Shown here: piece by piece, positions 15,880 to 23,853 of the stretch
How positions within the stretch are numbered: position 1 is the first letter of the stretch
Layout: every line of letters begins with the position of its first letter
NCBI GenBank assembly: GCA_946613765.1
Contig: CAMOFW010000004.1
Span: forward strand, 1-24,464
Origin: an uncultured Mycoplasmatota bacterium
GTDB lineage: Bacteria; Bacillota_I; Bacilli_A; RF39; UBA660
Direction of reading: 5' to 3'
DNA: 24,464 nt
Position numbers and translations under genes: made by a program
The notes under the pieces: model-generated
What the model was told of the DNA's origin: nothing
The model's database searches: none
What the model saw: the letters and a program-made list of their open reading frames with translations, nothing else

Positions 15880-16232
15880 TGGATATTACTTATACACTTG
15901 GAATGATGCTTGTATGTCTATTACTTACTATTATTCTTGAAGGTGGACTTGCAATCATTCTTAAATATCGTGGAGTAGATTTATTATATATAATACTCGT
16001 AAATATACTTACTAACCCTTTATTAAATGCTTTAACTGTAGCTGGTAGATATTACTTTGGTAATGCTATTACTCAAAGATATGTTTATATAGCTGAAGTA
16101 GTAATAGTTTTAATTGAAGGTTTTATATATTTGATGGTAATAGAAAGAAGAAAGATTAATCCATTTATATTATCTTTAATATTGAATTGTTTTTCTTATA
16201 TATGTGGATTAATTATATTTTCTTTTATATAA
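15879..16232 (+). CDS. Four-helix membrane protein of unknown function
   Basis: A 117-residue protein made of about four hydrophobic segments, with short loops containing KYRGVD and a central RYYFGNAITQRY. No recognisable motif for transport or catalysis is visible. Its start overlaps the stop of the 42-residue microprotein, and a new gene begins 19 nt after it behind a GGAGG site. The pairing of a microprotein and a small membrane protein beside an MFS-like protein suggests one membrane complex, but I cannot assign a function. Confidence 0.65.
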   Translation: MDITYTLGMMLVCLLLTIILEGGLAIILKYRGVDLLYIILVNILTNPLLNALTVAGRYYFGNAITQRYVYIAEVVIVLIEGFIYLMVIERRKINPFILSLILNCFSYICGLIIFSFI

Positions 16233-16251
16233 TATTATAGGAGGATAGAAT

Positions 16252-16530
16252 ATGAAGAAAAAGACATTAATGTTATTATCACTTTTAATGGTTCCTACAA
16301 CAGTATTAGCTGATGTTTACGTTCCTGAGTATCAACGTGATGGTGGTGTTTCACTTATTCTTACAATAGTAATATGTGCTGTTATTATTGCACTTATAGT
16401 TATGATAGCTAAGTTATTTATTAATAAAAATAAGAATAAAAAACAAGAACCAGTTACAGCATTTGCTGGTAAACCAGAAGAAGTAGAAAAACAAGAAGAA
16501 ATAAAACAAGAAGAAAAAGAGGTTGAATAA
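16252..16530 (+). CDS. Small single-pass surface protein with ADVYVPE N-terminus
   Basis: A 92-residue protein: signal peptide (1-20, ending VLA), then DVYVPEYQRDGG, a membrane helix (about 33-56), and a Lys/Glu-rich cytoplasmic tail (KQEEIKQEEKEVE). After cleavage only about a dozen residues would face outward. The mature N-terminus ADVYVPE matches those of the next two receptors (ADVGMPE, ADIGMPD), and the membrane helix plus charged tail are shared too, so it looks like a receptor-like protein lacking the SH3 ectodomain. GGAGG is present upstream. Confidence 0.65.
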   Translation: MKKKTLMLLSLLMVPTTVLADVYVPEYQRDGGVSLILTIVICAVIIALIVMIAKLFINKNKNKKQEPVTAFAGKPEEVEKQEEIKQEEKEVE

Positions 16531-16531
16531 T

Positions 16532-17926
16532 ATGAATAAAAAATTATTAGTTTTATTATTAATGTTATTAGTAGTTCCTACATTAGTAAGTGCTGATGTT
16601 GGTATGCCAGAAAGAAGTAGTTATAATATTAAAATTACTAATACAAATGGTGCATATTTGTACGATGATAGTGATGATGAGGATACTTATAACAAGACTA
16701 GTACTTTTCTTGCACCTGGAACTATTTGTGAATCTAGTTATAGTTATGGTAAATATTTAGAAGCCAAATGCGGTGATAAATATGGTTATTTACTTGCTGA
16801 TGATATCACACCTATATTAGATGCTAGTAAAATGGAATTTAAAAAATATAAAAAACAATATTATGCTTATAAGGAAACTACTGTTTATGAATATCCTTAT
16901 TTTGCATCTAAAGTAGCAGGTACTATTGCTAAAGGTGAAACATTTGATATTAATATTTGTCAATCTGAATCATTTGATTCATGGGCTTATGTTAATGTAA
17001 ATGGTGTTAAAGGTTGGATTTATGCTTTATATGAAACAACTGCTGAAATTGGTTTAGATGATAAAAGCGCTATTGCTACTGTTGCTGCAGTAGAAGAAGG
17101 AGAGTTCTATGTAGTTTATACTGATGTAGATCTATATACTGAACCAATGGAACAAGGTGAAAAAGTTAATGCTTATCTTGAATATGGTAAAACATATAAA
17201 TATAAATACAATTATAATCAAGTATATGCTGAATATGTTCAAGTAGAAGTAGATGGTAAACTTGTTTGGGTAAACAAAAATTTAGAAGCACATAAAACAG
17301 ATGATAAAATGATTATTACTGATGCATCTAAAGTTGCTTTATATGGAAGAGCATTAGATAAAAATAGTGTAGTTAAAACTTTATTAATGGATAATACTTT
17401 ATATGATATTAAGGTTGCTTATGAATTAAATCATGGTGATGGTTGGTATTTAGTTAATGATGGAACATCTGATTTATGGATTACTTTGGATGTTGATTAT
17501 GATGATGAAGTAGATGTTGGTTCATATATTTATAGTCCTTATGAATATTATTCAAATATGACTGTAGATTATTATGAAGACTATACAATGACTAAGAAAG
17601 CTGGTACTTTTGAAGCTAATAAAAAATATGTAGCTGATTATTTATATTCAGCAGATATTTATTATGCTGAAGGATATGGATTCTTTAAACTAAGTGCAGA
17701 TGATTTAAATAAATTAGTTAAAGAAGAGATAAACAAAGAAGAACCAACTCAAGATATTGAACCAGTAGTAGTTGCTGAAGATGAAGAAGAGAATTTTATT
17801 ATCTACATTGTATGTGGTTCTATTGTTCTTGCTTTAACTATCGTTGTTATTATTGTTCTTATTGCAAGAATGAGAAAAGGAAATAAAGAAGATAAAGCAG
17901 AAGTCAAAGAAGAAAAGGAAAATTAA
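16532..17926 (+). CDS. SH3-repeat surface receptor-like protein (paralog 1)
   Basis: A 464-residue type I membrane protein. Signal peptide 1-20 is followed by ADVGMPE. About five bacterial SH3-like repeats follow (approx. 31-95, 111-170, 191-255, 262-322, 340-387), each with short beta strands and a closing aromatic motif such as GWIYAL, VWVNKN or LWITLD. A membrane helix lies at 422-445 and a 19-residue charged tail ends the protein. Bacterial SH3 domains usually bind cell-wall peptide or glycan, so wall binding or sensing is inferred. ATG 16532 has AGAGG 9 nt upstream; an in-frame TTG at 16523 inside the previous gene is less likely. The next gene is a clear paralog beginning 2 nt after the stop. 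Confidence 0.75.
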   Translation: MNKKLLVLLLMLLVVPTLVSADVGMPERSSYNIKITNTNGAYLYDDSDDEDTYNKTSTFLAPGTICESSYSYGKYLEAKCGDKYGYLLADDITPILDASKMEFKKYKKQYYAYKETTVYEYPYFASKVAGTIAKGETFDINICQSESFDSWAYVNVNGVKGWIYALYETTAEIGLDDKSAIATVAAVEEGEFYVVYTDVDLYTEPMEQGEKVNAYLEYGKTYKYKYNYNQVYAEYVQVEVDGKLVWVNKNLEAHKTDDKMIITDASKVALYGRALDKNSVVKTLLMDNTLYDIKVAYELNHGDGWYLVNDGTSDLWITLDVDYDDEVDVGSYIYSPYEYYSNMTVDYYEDYTMTKKAGTFEANKKYVADYLYSADIYYAEGYGFFKLSADDLNKLVKEEINKEEPTQDIEPVVVAEDEEENFIIYIVCGSIVLALTIVVIIVLIARMRKGNKEDKAEVKEEKEN

Positions 17927-17928
17927 TT

Positions 17929-19518
17929 ATGAAAAATAGATTTTTTCTTCTTTTTCTTTGTTTATTTATTATATTTCCTACATTTGTAAGTGCTGACATT
18001 GGAATGCCAGATATGCCTACTTTTGATATAAAAGTCACGAATCCTAATGGTGCGAAAGTATATGAGTGGGTTGGAATAAATGAAGGTGGATATAAATTAA
18101 CTGATAAAGTTCTTCCTTATGGAACTGTTTATAGTACTAATGATAAATCGGGTGCTTATATTTTTGTTAAAATTGATAATGATTATTATTGTGTAAAAGC
18201 TGAAGATGTTAAAATCATTATAGATATTAATAAAATGAAAGTTAAAAAAAGTGATTATAAATACTATACACTTGAAGAATCAAAAGTTTATAGTGATCCA
18301 TCGATTTCTTCTGAAGTTGTTGGTACTATCGCAGCTAATAAAAAAATAGAAGCTTCATATGTATGTGATCCTAATGATGATTATACGTATTTTTCAAACT
18401 GGTTATATTATAAGAATAATTCTGTTGAAGGATGGATATATGTTGTTACAGGTATTCATAATGACTATGATACTAATTCTAACCCTATTTATTCTACTAT
18501 AGTTAAGATTGAGGAAAATGAAATTTATATAGTTGATCCAAACGTTAAATTATATTCTAAACCATGTGAACAAGGTGAAGTTGTAAATGAAAAGATAGAA
18601 TATGGTCAAGTTTATAAATATTCACTTTTATATGATATAGTTTTTGAAAAATATGCTCAAATAACTGTTAATGGTAAAAAGGTTTGGATTAAAGCATATG
18701 GTCAAGCTCAACCTGAAGCTTACGAAAAACTATTAGTATATGATTCTAATATTATCAAATTATATTCAAAAGCATTAGATTTAAACAGTAAATCCAATGT
18801 TATTCCTGAGAATAAAATATATAATGTACTTTATTCTAAAAGTATTAATCATGGTGATTGTTGGTATATGATTAATGTTAATGGAAGTAAAGTTTGGTTT
18901 ACTTTAGACGAATCAAATGAATATGATATAAATCTAGGAGGTACTATTTACTATTCTGGAGTTAAGTATTCAAATCTAGATTGTGATTATTATAAAGATT
19001 ACACTTTATCAGAAAAACTAGGAACATTTGAAAAAGATAAAACTTATAATGGTTTTGAGTTTACTGTTAATAAAAAAAATTACTATTATATAGATGGTTA
19101 TGGTTTCTTTGTTTTAGATGAAAAGCAAAAGAAAGAAGTAACAACTGAAACTACTACAACAACTAGAATTACAACTGTTGAAGCTAAAGAAAAACAAGAT
19201 ATTTCTGAATCAGAAGAAGATAATAGTGGTATTCTAGCTATTATAGGTGGAGCAATTATTCTTTCTATTACTGCAGTAGTATTAATTATTCTTATTAAGA
19301 GAAAAAAGACATTAAAGAATAATCCAGATACTCCTGCTCAAGTAGAAATGATTGAAAATAAAAATATGATTGATGATTCTACTGTTGTTGAGCCTGTTAT
19401 GGAAGTAAAAGAAAATAATGAAAATATTCTTACAACTGAAGAAACAACTGATAATAATGTTATTGATTCTAATTCTAATGAAATTGGTGAAATTAAAGAA
19501 TCTAATAAGGAGGATTAA
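17929..19518 (+). CDS. SH3-repeat surface receptor-like protein (paralog 2)
   Basis: A 529-residue paralog of the preceding protein with collinear repeats and shared phrases: IYIVDPNVKLYSKPCEQGE against FYVVYTDVDLYTEPMEQGE, and NHGDCWYMIN against NHGDGWYLVN. Signal peptide 1-21 is followed by ADIGMPD. The SH3-like region spans about 31-395, then a Thr-rich linker (404-416), a membrane helix (433-456), and an acidic cytoplasmic tail of about 70 residues, much longer than in paralog 1. It arose by tandem duplication. The Thr-rich stalk resembles the one in the cohesin-like protein at 8753-9460. A role in sensing or attachment at the wall is inferred; no enzymatic motif is present. Confidence 0.75.
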   Translation: MKNRFFLLFLCLFIIFPTFVSADIGMPDMPTFDIKVTNPNGAKVYEWVGINEGGYKLTDKVLPYGTVYSTNDKSGAYIFVKIDNDYYCVKAEDVKIIIDINKMKVKKSDYKYYTLEESKVYSDPSISSEVVGTIAANKKIEASYVCDPNDDYTYFSNWLYYKNNSVEGWIYVVTGIHNDYDTNSNPIYSTIVKIEENEIYIVDPNVKLYSKPCEQGEVVNEKIEYGQVYKYSLLYDIVFEKYAQITVNGKKVWIKAYGQAQPEAYEKLLVYDSNIIKLYSKALDLNSKSNVIPENKIYNVLYSKSINHGDCWYMINVNGSKVWFTLDESNEYDINLGGTIYYSGVKYSNLDCDYYKDYTLSEKLGTFEKDKTYNGFEFTVNKKNYYYIDGYGFFVLDEKQKKEVTTETTTTTRITTVEAKEKQDISESEEDNSGILAIIGGAIILSITAVVLIILIKRKKTLKNNPDTPAQVEMIENKNMIDDSTVVEPVMEVKENNENILTTEETTDNNVIDSNSNEIGEIKESNKED

Positions 19519-19520
19519 TT

Positions 19521-20000
19521 TTGAAAATAGTTTATTTACATCATGCTGAAAGAGCGATTGGTGAAAATCATTTAGATCCTATTCTTAGACAAGAAGAAGA
19601 TATTACTGAATTAGGTATAAAAGAAGCAGAGCTTATTGGTAAACAATTAGGAAAAAAACAAGTAACTGCTATTTATACTAGTCCTTATCTAAGATGTAGA
19701 CATACAGCAGAGATTATAAATGAATATCAAAATGTAGAAATAATAGATGAACCTAGATTTAATGAAAAAGAATATGATGAATCATGGGAAAGTTTACTTA
19801 AGAGAAACTGTGATGCATTAGATGATATAGTTAATAAATATAATGATGACGATATTATTTTATGTGTAACATCTGGAGTTAACTTATCAGCATTTGTATG
19901 TTATTTCTATGGTATTGAACCATCTAATGATGTTCCTTGGTGCCAAGGAACAACTATTTCTCCAGTTAATTTCATGTATGGTAAAACAAAAGCAGATTAA
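19521..20000 (+). CDS. Histidine-phosphatase superfamily protein, degenerate active site
   Basis: A 159-residue protein with the phosphoglycerate-mutase-like fold: MKIVYLHHAER at the N-terminus in place of the usual RHGE, ELGIKEAELIGKQL, SPYLRCRHTAEII (Arg58), and a late CVTSGVNLSAF where the family normally has SHG. The first catalytic His is kept (His8), but its partner Arg is His7 and the second His is Ser118. Phosphatase activity may be weak or altered. It uses TTG as start, fixed by an ideal AAGGAGG at 19508-19514 and 6-7 nt spacing, 2 nt after the SH3 gene. It is the last gene before a strong terminator. A cytoplasmic partner of the receptors is possible but unproven. Confidence 0.78.
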   Translation: MKIVYLHHAERAIGENHLDPILRQEEDITELGIKEAELIGKQLGKKQVTAIYTSPYLRCRHTAEIINEYQNVEIIDEPRFNEKEYDESWESLLKRNCDALDDIVNKYNDDDIILCVTSGVNLSAFVCYFYGIEPSNDVPWCQGTTISPVNFMYGKTKAD

Positions 20001-20005
20001 ATATT

Positions 20006-20033
20006 AAACAAGAACATTTAGTTCTTGTTTTTA
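20006..20033 (+). terminator. Rho-independent terminator
   Basis: A perfect 10-bp stem (AAACAAGAAC / GTTCTTGTTT), loop ATTTA, and a T run end the operon that begins at 13323. Confidence 0.9.
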
Positions 20034-20035
20034 TA

Positions 20036-20044
20036 TGTTATAAT
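20036..20044 (+). promoter_or_regulatory. Extended -10 promoter for the last operon
   Basis: TGTTATAAT is a perfect extended -10. It sits directly behind the terminator, so its -35 region would overlap the hairpin. AGGGTGG at 20053-20059 provides the ribosome site for the gene at 20067. Confidence 0.6.
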
Positions 20045-20066
20045 TAAATAGTAGGGTGGTTCCTTT

Positions 20067-21611
20067 ATGAATCGAAAAGAAATTAAAAAGTGTGCGAGAA
20101 AGAGTTTAAGAAAGAATTATTTTAGAACTTTAATAGTTGTATTTATATTTGGACTTGTTGTAGGTGGAGGATATAACTTTGGTAATAAAATTGATTTTTC
20201 TTATATAGAAAAAGGTATTCCTGAATCATCTTTTATATCAAGTTATTTAGTTAAACCTAAAAGAATATCTGATATAGCTGAAGATATTTTTATTAAAGAA
20301 AAAGGTAATACTAAAGAATATAGATATACTAAAGGATTCTTAGCTCCAATTATTAATAATATGGTAGAAAGTAATTCAGTAGTACTAGGGTTATTTAGTT
20401 CTATTAGTTTATTTATTAATAAGAAGATAGATAATGCAATAGTGTCTTTAATTACCTTAGGTATTATTACTTTATTGTATTTATTTTCTATTAATATTAT
20501 TTATGTTGGTAAAGCTAGATATTTCCTTGAACAAAGAAGATATAAAGATACTTCTATAGGTAGACTTATATTTCCTGCTAAAGTTAAGAAGAAAAGAAAT
20601 GTAATTGCTGTTCTTCTACTTATAGATATAAAACTCTTTTTATGGTGTTTAACTATAATAGGTGGTTTTATTAAATACTATGAATATAAAATGGTAGATT
20701 ATATATTAGCTGAAAATCCTAATATAAAAGCAAGAGATGCTATTAAACTTTCTAAACAAATGATGAAAGGTAATAAATGGAATACATTTATTATGGATAT
20801 ATCATTTTTATTCTTAAAGTTTATAGATGTATTTACTTTAGGATTATTAAGTTTCTTCTTTATTAATATGTATAGAGAAGCATGTTATGCAGAAATATAT
20901 ATGAAGTTAAGAAAGAGAAAAGATTTAGATAAAGATCTTAAAGAACAACTATGTGATGAGTATTTAGATATAGATGAGTTTAGTGATAAACCTTATCCTG
21001 ATGATAAATACTTTATTAAGATTGATCATAAAGAGTTAATTAATTCTAAACAAGATGATAATTATACTTTAACTACTTATGTATTAATGTTCTTTATATT
21101 CTCATTTGTAGGTTGGAGTTGGGAAGTAATACTTCATATGGTTCAGTTTGGTAAATATGTTAATCGTGGTGCTTTATTTGGACCTTGGTTACCTATTTAT
21201 GGTTGGGGTGGAGTAATTACTTTATATGCTTTAAAGAGTTTTAAAAAGAAACCTAAATTATATTTTATAGCTAGTATGATTTTATGTGGTTTTATAGAAT
21301 ATATTACTTCTTTATATTTAGAAATATTTAAGAATTTACATTATTGGGATTATACAGGTAGCTTTTTAAATATAAATGGTAGAATATGTTTTGAAGGTGT
21401 ATTATTATTTGGTATAGGATGTATGACAGTAGGTTATTTAATAGGTCCTTTTCTTAATACTTATTTAAAGAGATTTAAAGAAAAAATACTAATACCAATT
21501 GCTATTATATTAGTAGCATTATTCTTATTTGATAATGTTTATTCTAATATTAAACCTCATACTGGTGAAGGTATAACAGATGGTTTAATTGCAAGTATTA
21601 TAGATTATTAA
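20067..21611 (+). CDS. DUF975 - CmpB-type (putative ABC transporter type IV) fusion membrane protein
   Basis: A 514-residue multi-pass membrane protein made of two known families. Residues 1-285 fit DUF975: NRKEIKKCARKSLRKNYF, a membrane helix, then YILAENPNIKARDAIKLSKQ, MMKGNKWNTF and MYREACYAEIYMKLR. A soluble acidic linker (about 285-333) follows. Residues 334-490 fit the putative ABC-transporter type IV family (ABC_trans_CmpB): FSFVGWSWEVI, GKYVNRGALFGPWLPIYGWGG and LHYWDYTGSFLNINGRICFEG. Despite the family name there is no ATPase domain and transport is unproven. The fusion implies that the two modules act together in the membrane. It opens an operon reaching the window end. Confidence 0.82.
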   Translation: MNRKEIKKCARKSLRKNYFRTLIVVFIFGLVVGGGYNFGNKIDFSYIEKGIPESSFISSYLVKPKRISDIAEDIFIKEKGNTKEYRYTKGFLAPIINNMVESNSVVLGLFSSISLFINKKIDNAIVSLITLGIITLLYLFSINIIYVGKARYFLEQRRYKDTSIGRLIFPAKVKKKRNVIAVLLLIDIKLFLWCLTIIGGFIKYYEYKMVDYILAENPNIKARDAIKLSKQMMKGNKWNTFIMDISFLFLKFIDVFTLGLLSFFFINMYREACYAEIYMKLRKRKDLDKDLKEQLCDEYLDIDEFSDKPYPDDKYFIKIDHKELINSKQDDNYTLTTYVLMFFIFSFVGWSWEVILHMVQFGKYVNRGALFGPWLPIYGWGGVITLYALKSFKKKPKLYFIASMILCGFIEYITSLYLEIFKNLHYWDYTGSFLNINGRICFEGVLLFGIGCMTVGYLIGPFLNTYLKRFKEKILIPIAIILVALFLFDNVYSNIKPHTGEGITDGLIASIIDY

Positions 21612-21630
21612 TTATAGAAAGGAGTTCCTT

Positions 21631-22614
21631 ATGGCTTTTAGTGGTAATATTGATTATAAAAGACTTAATGATTTAGTATCTAATTTTGTTTCTACTTTTG
21701 ATATTGATAAAGATACTTTTGCTGAAACTGAAAAATTATCTATTAAAATATTAAAAGAACAATATTTACCTACTGAAACTGATGAATGGTCTAGAGATTT
21801 TTCTTTAAATGAAACAGTTGATATTGTCTATGAATATTTAGATTCTTTTGATCATAATATGGCTATTCAATACAATACGTTGTTACATCAAAGATATGAA
21901 GATGGAACTCTTGCAGTTAATTTTGTAGATGGTAAATATAATCCAGATGAAGAAAGCTATTTTGATTATGATCAACATGTTCAATTTGTTTTCTTTAATA
22001 ATCCTTTAGATGTTACTACACTTTTACATGAAATGATTCATATGATGAATTCTTGTAAGATAGAAGTTAAAGAAAATATTGGTGATTATTTATTTAGATT
22101 AATTGGTAATACTGAAACTAGAGTTTTATTAGGAGAATCTGCTTCTATTACTTTTGAATTATTATTAAGTGAATTTATGCTTGAAAAAGGTTATATTACG
22201 GAAAATGATTATAATCTTATTTATAATGATAGATTAGATTCAACTAAAGCAAATGCTGAAGGAATTATAGTTTTAAATGAATTGATTAAATTATATTTAA
22301 GAGATGGACATATAGACTTTATAAATTTAACTAATTTACTTAATAGTAGAGATAGAAAATCTATTGTTGGTAAAGTATTAAGATATGAATATAGAACTTA
22401 TGAGTGTTTGTTAGATGTTTTAGATGAAGAAGAAATATTTATAAATGAACTTGAAAAATATGTATTAGGTTTTACTATTGCTAAAGAAATACTTAAAGAT
22501 ATAGATCCTCTTAAAGAAACTCTTTGGTTACATGATGAATTGGGTAATGTTAATAGTAATTTGGATACAGTTATAGATGATTTAAATAGAGATTTATCTG
22601 TTAAGATTAGATAG
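21631..22614 (+). CDS. Short M3-like metallopeptidase-like protein
   Basis: A 327-residue soluble protein without signal peptide. DVTTLLHEMIHMMNS carries HExxH at 133-137, and about 30 residues later GESASITFELLLSEFML resembles the ExAST-F-E helix of M3/PepF oligopeptidases, whose Glu (here Glu169) is the third zinc ligand. The rest is mostly helical, as in that family. M3 enzymes are normally about 550-600 residues, so this is a reduced form, probably with a more open substrate channel. AAAGGAG precedes the ATG. It follows a membrane protein by 19 nt. Metal-dependent peptide cleavage is inferred; substrate unknown. Confidence 0.6.
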   Translation: MAFSGNIDYKRLNDLVSNFVSTFDIDKDTFAETEKLSIKILKEQYLPTETDEWSRDFSLNETVDIVYEYLDSFDHNMAIQYNTLLHQRYEDGTLAVNFVDGKYNPDEESYFDYDQHVQFVFFNNPLDVTTLLHEMIHMMNSCKIEVKENIGDYLFRLIGNTETRVLLGESASITFELLLSEFMLEKGYITENDYNLIYNDRLDSTKANAEGIIVLNELIKLYLRDGHIDFINLTNLLNSRDRKSIVGKVLRYEYRTYECLLDVLDEEEIFINELEKYVLGFTIAKEILKDIDPLKETLWLHDELGNVNSNLDTVIDDLNRDLSVKIR

Positions 22615-22623
22615 TAGGTTATT

Positions 22624-23010
22624 ATGAAGAAATGTCAATTTTGTGGTAAAGAATTACCGGATGATAATACTTTTTGTACTTCCTGTGGTACTTATTGTGA
22701 ATCGGGAAGTATTATAAATAATGAAAATGTTCATGATGGTAAAAAAGTATTAAGTGATATAGAACAAAGAAGAATGGGTAATATTTATGCTTGGATTTCA
22801 GTTATTATTTATTTTTCTATGAGTGAAATATATCATTATACTGAAACTATATTTAGATTACCTGGAAAAGTAGGTACTCTTTTTGCATTTATGGTAGGGC
22901 TAGGATTAGTAATATATGGAACTATTAAATATCCTAAATGTACTTTTGTTAAAGTATGTTTATTCTTTTATGCAGTATTTAGTTTAGTTATATTAAGAGC
23001 ATATGTTTAA
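22624..23010 (+). CDS. Zinc-ribbon membrane protein (copy 1)
   Basis: A 128-residue protein. The N-terminus is a zinc ribbon: Cys4, Cys7, Cys18 and Cys21 in CQFCGKELPDDNTFCTSCG. A polar linker leads to about three membrane helices (roughly 53-68, 82-100, 106-126). Such N-terminal zinc ribbons on small membrane proteins are common in Bacillota and usually face the cytoplasm; their role is unknown. The ribosome site is poor. It lies 9 nt after the metallopeptidase gene and 19 nt before a second protein of the same layout, so a tandem duplication is likely. Confidence 0.7.
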   Translation: MKKCQFCGKELPDDNTFCTSCGTYCESGSIINNENVHDGKKVLSDIEQRRMGNIYAWISVIIYFSMSEIYHYTETIFRLPGKVGTLFAFMVGLGLVIYGTIKYPKCTFVKVCLFFYAVFSLVILRAYV

Positions 23011-23029
23011 GGAAACGGAGAAATAGATT

Positions 23030-23458
23030 ATGAAATATTGTATCAATTGTGGAACTGAATTAAATGAAAATGATGAATTTTGTACTAAATGTGGTACTAA
23101 AGTATATGAAGAAAAGAAAGAAGACAAAGTAGTTGAAACTAAGTCAGAAATAAAGCCAAGTGATAATGATAAAGCTATTGCTTTTGTAGTAATTTCCGTA
23201 GCTATTTTAATAGTTAAGTTCTTAGTTTTATATGCTAAGAATGGCTATGATTTGTTAACTAATATAGCTTATACTTTTATATCTATACCAGCTCTTGCAG
23301 CAATAACTACATTAATAGTTGGTAGAATTGTATATCCTAAGAATAAGGCTTTAAAGATTGCTTTTTGGTTATTATTAATTCCATATATTATATTTATTTT
23401 ATTATTTGTGTGGTTTTGGATTACATGTTCACATATTGCTAATAGTGGTTGTTATTAG
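23030..23458 (+). CDS. Zinc-ribbon membrane protein (copy 2)
   Basis: A 142-residue protein with the same CxxC-x10-CxxC ribbon at the same positions (Cys4, 7, 18, 21; CINCGTELNENDEFCTKCG), a charged linker (EEKKEDKVVETKSEIK) and about three membrane helices (49-68, 75-100, 108-131). It ends in ITCSHIANSGCY, with two Cys outside the helices. It differs from copy 1 mainly in the linker, where it is strongly charged. An ACGGAG-type site precedes the ATG. Confidence 0.7.
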   Translation: MKYCINCGTELNENDEFCTKCGTKVYEEKKEDKVVETKSEIKPSDNDKAIAFVVISVAILIVKFLVLYAKNGYDLLTNIAYTFISIPALAAITTLIVGRIVYPKNKALKIAFWLLLIPYIIFILLFVWFWITCSHIANSGCY

Positions 23459-23467
23459 GAGATAATT

Positions 23468-23839
23468 ATGAATAATGATAAAAATTTAGTAAGAGATAAA
23501 AAAATAGTAGATGAAAAGAAAGATAATAAAATTGGTAAAAAATTAAGTGGTATTTCTATTGCTTTAGTTATATTTAGTATTAGTACTTTTTTTATTGATA
23601 TTGATTATGGATTTAGAAAGTATTTAGTATCAGTTGGTGTAATTAGTTTTTTAATTGGACTATTTCTTGCTATATTTACTTTAATTGTATTTCCCTCTGA
23701 TAAGGGTGAAAGAACTATTGGATTAGCTGCTTTATTTGTTGTTATTTTTACAGGAGTATGTTTATTTTTATTAGCTGGTTCTTGTAAAAATACGATTAAT
23801 CCTAATGAAGGTAATGCATCTATTCATGTAATTGATTAA
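23468..23839 (+). CDS. Small three-helix membrane protein, related layout without zinc ribbon
   Basis: A 123-residue protein with a Lys/Asp-rich N-terminus (about 1-26, no Cys pairs), three membrane helices (about 28-46, 52-76, 86-107) and a short extracytoplasmic or cytoplasmic tail with one Cys. The helix spacing mirrors the two preceding zinc-ribbon proteins, so it may be a third member in which the ribbon was lost or replaced. AGGAGAT lies before the ATG. Function unknown. Confidence 0.6.
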   Translation: MNNDKNLVRDKKIVDEKKDNKIGKKLSGISIALVIFSISTFFIDIDYGFRKYLVSVGVISFLIGLFLAIFTLIVFPSDKGERTIGLAALFVVIFTGVCLFLLAGSCKNTINPNEGNASIHVID

Positions 23840-23853
23840 ATGGAGATAACTAA

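Noticed and set aside
20050..20066. AGGGTGGTTCC resembling the T-box core
   Set aside because: The leader is only about 15 nt after the -10, with no stems or specifier loop; the sequence is simply the ribosome binding site.
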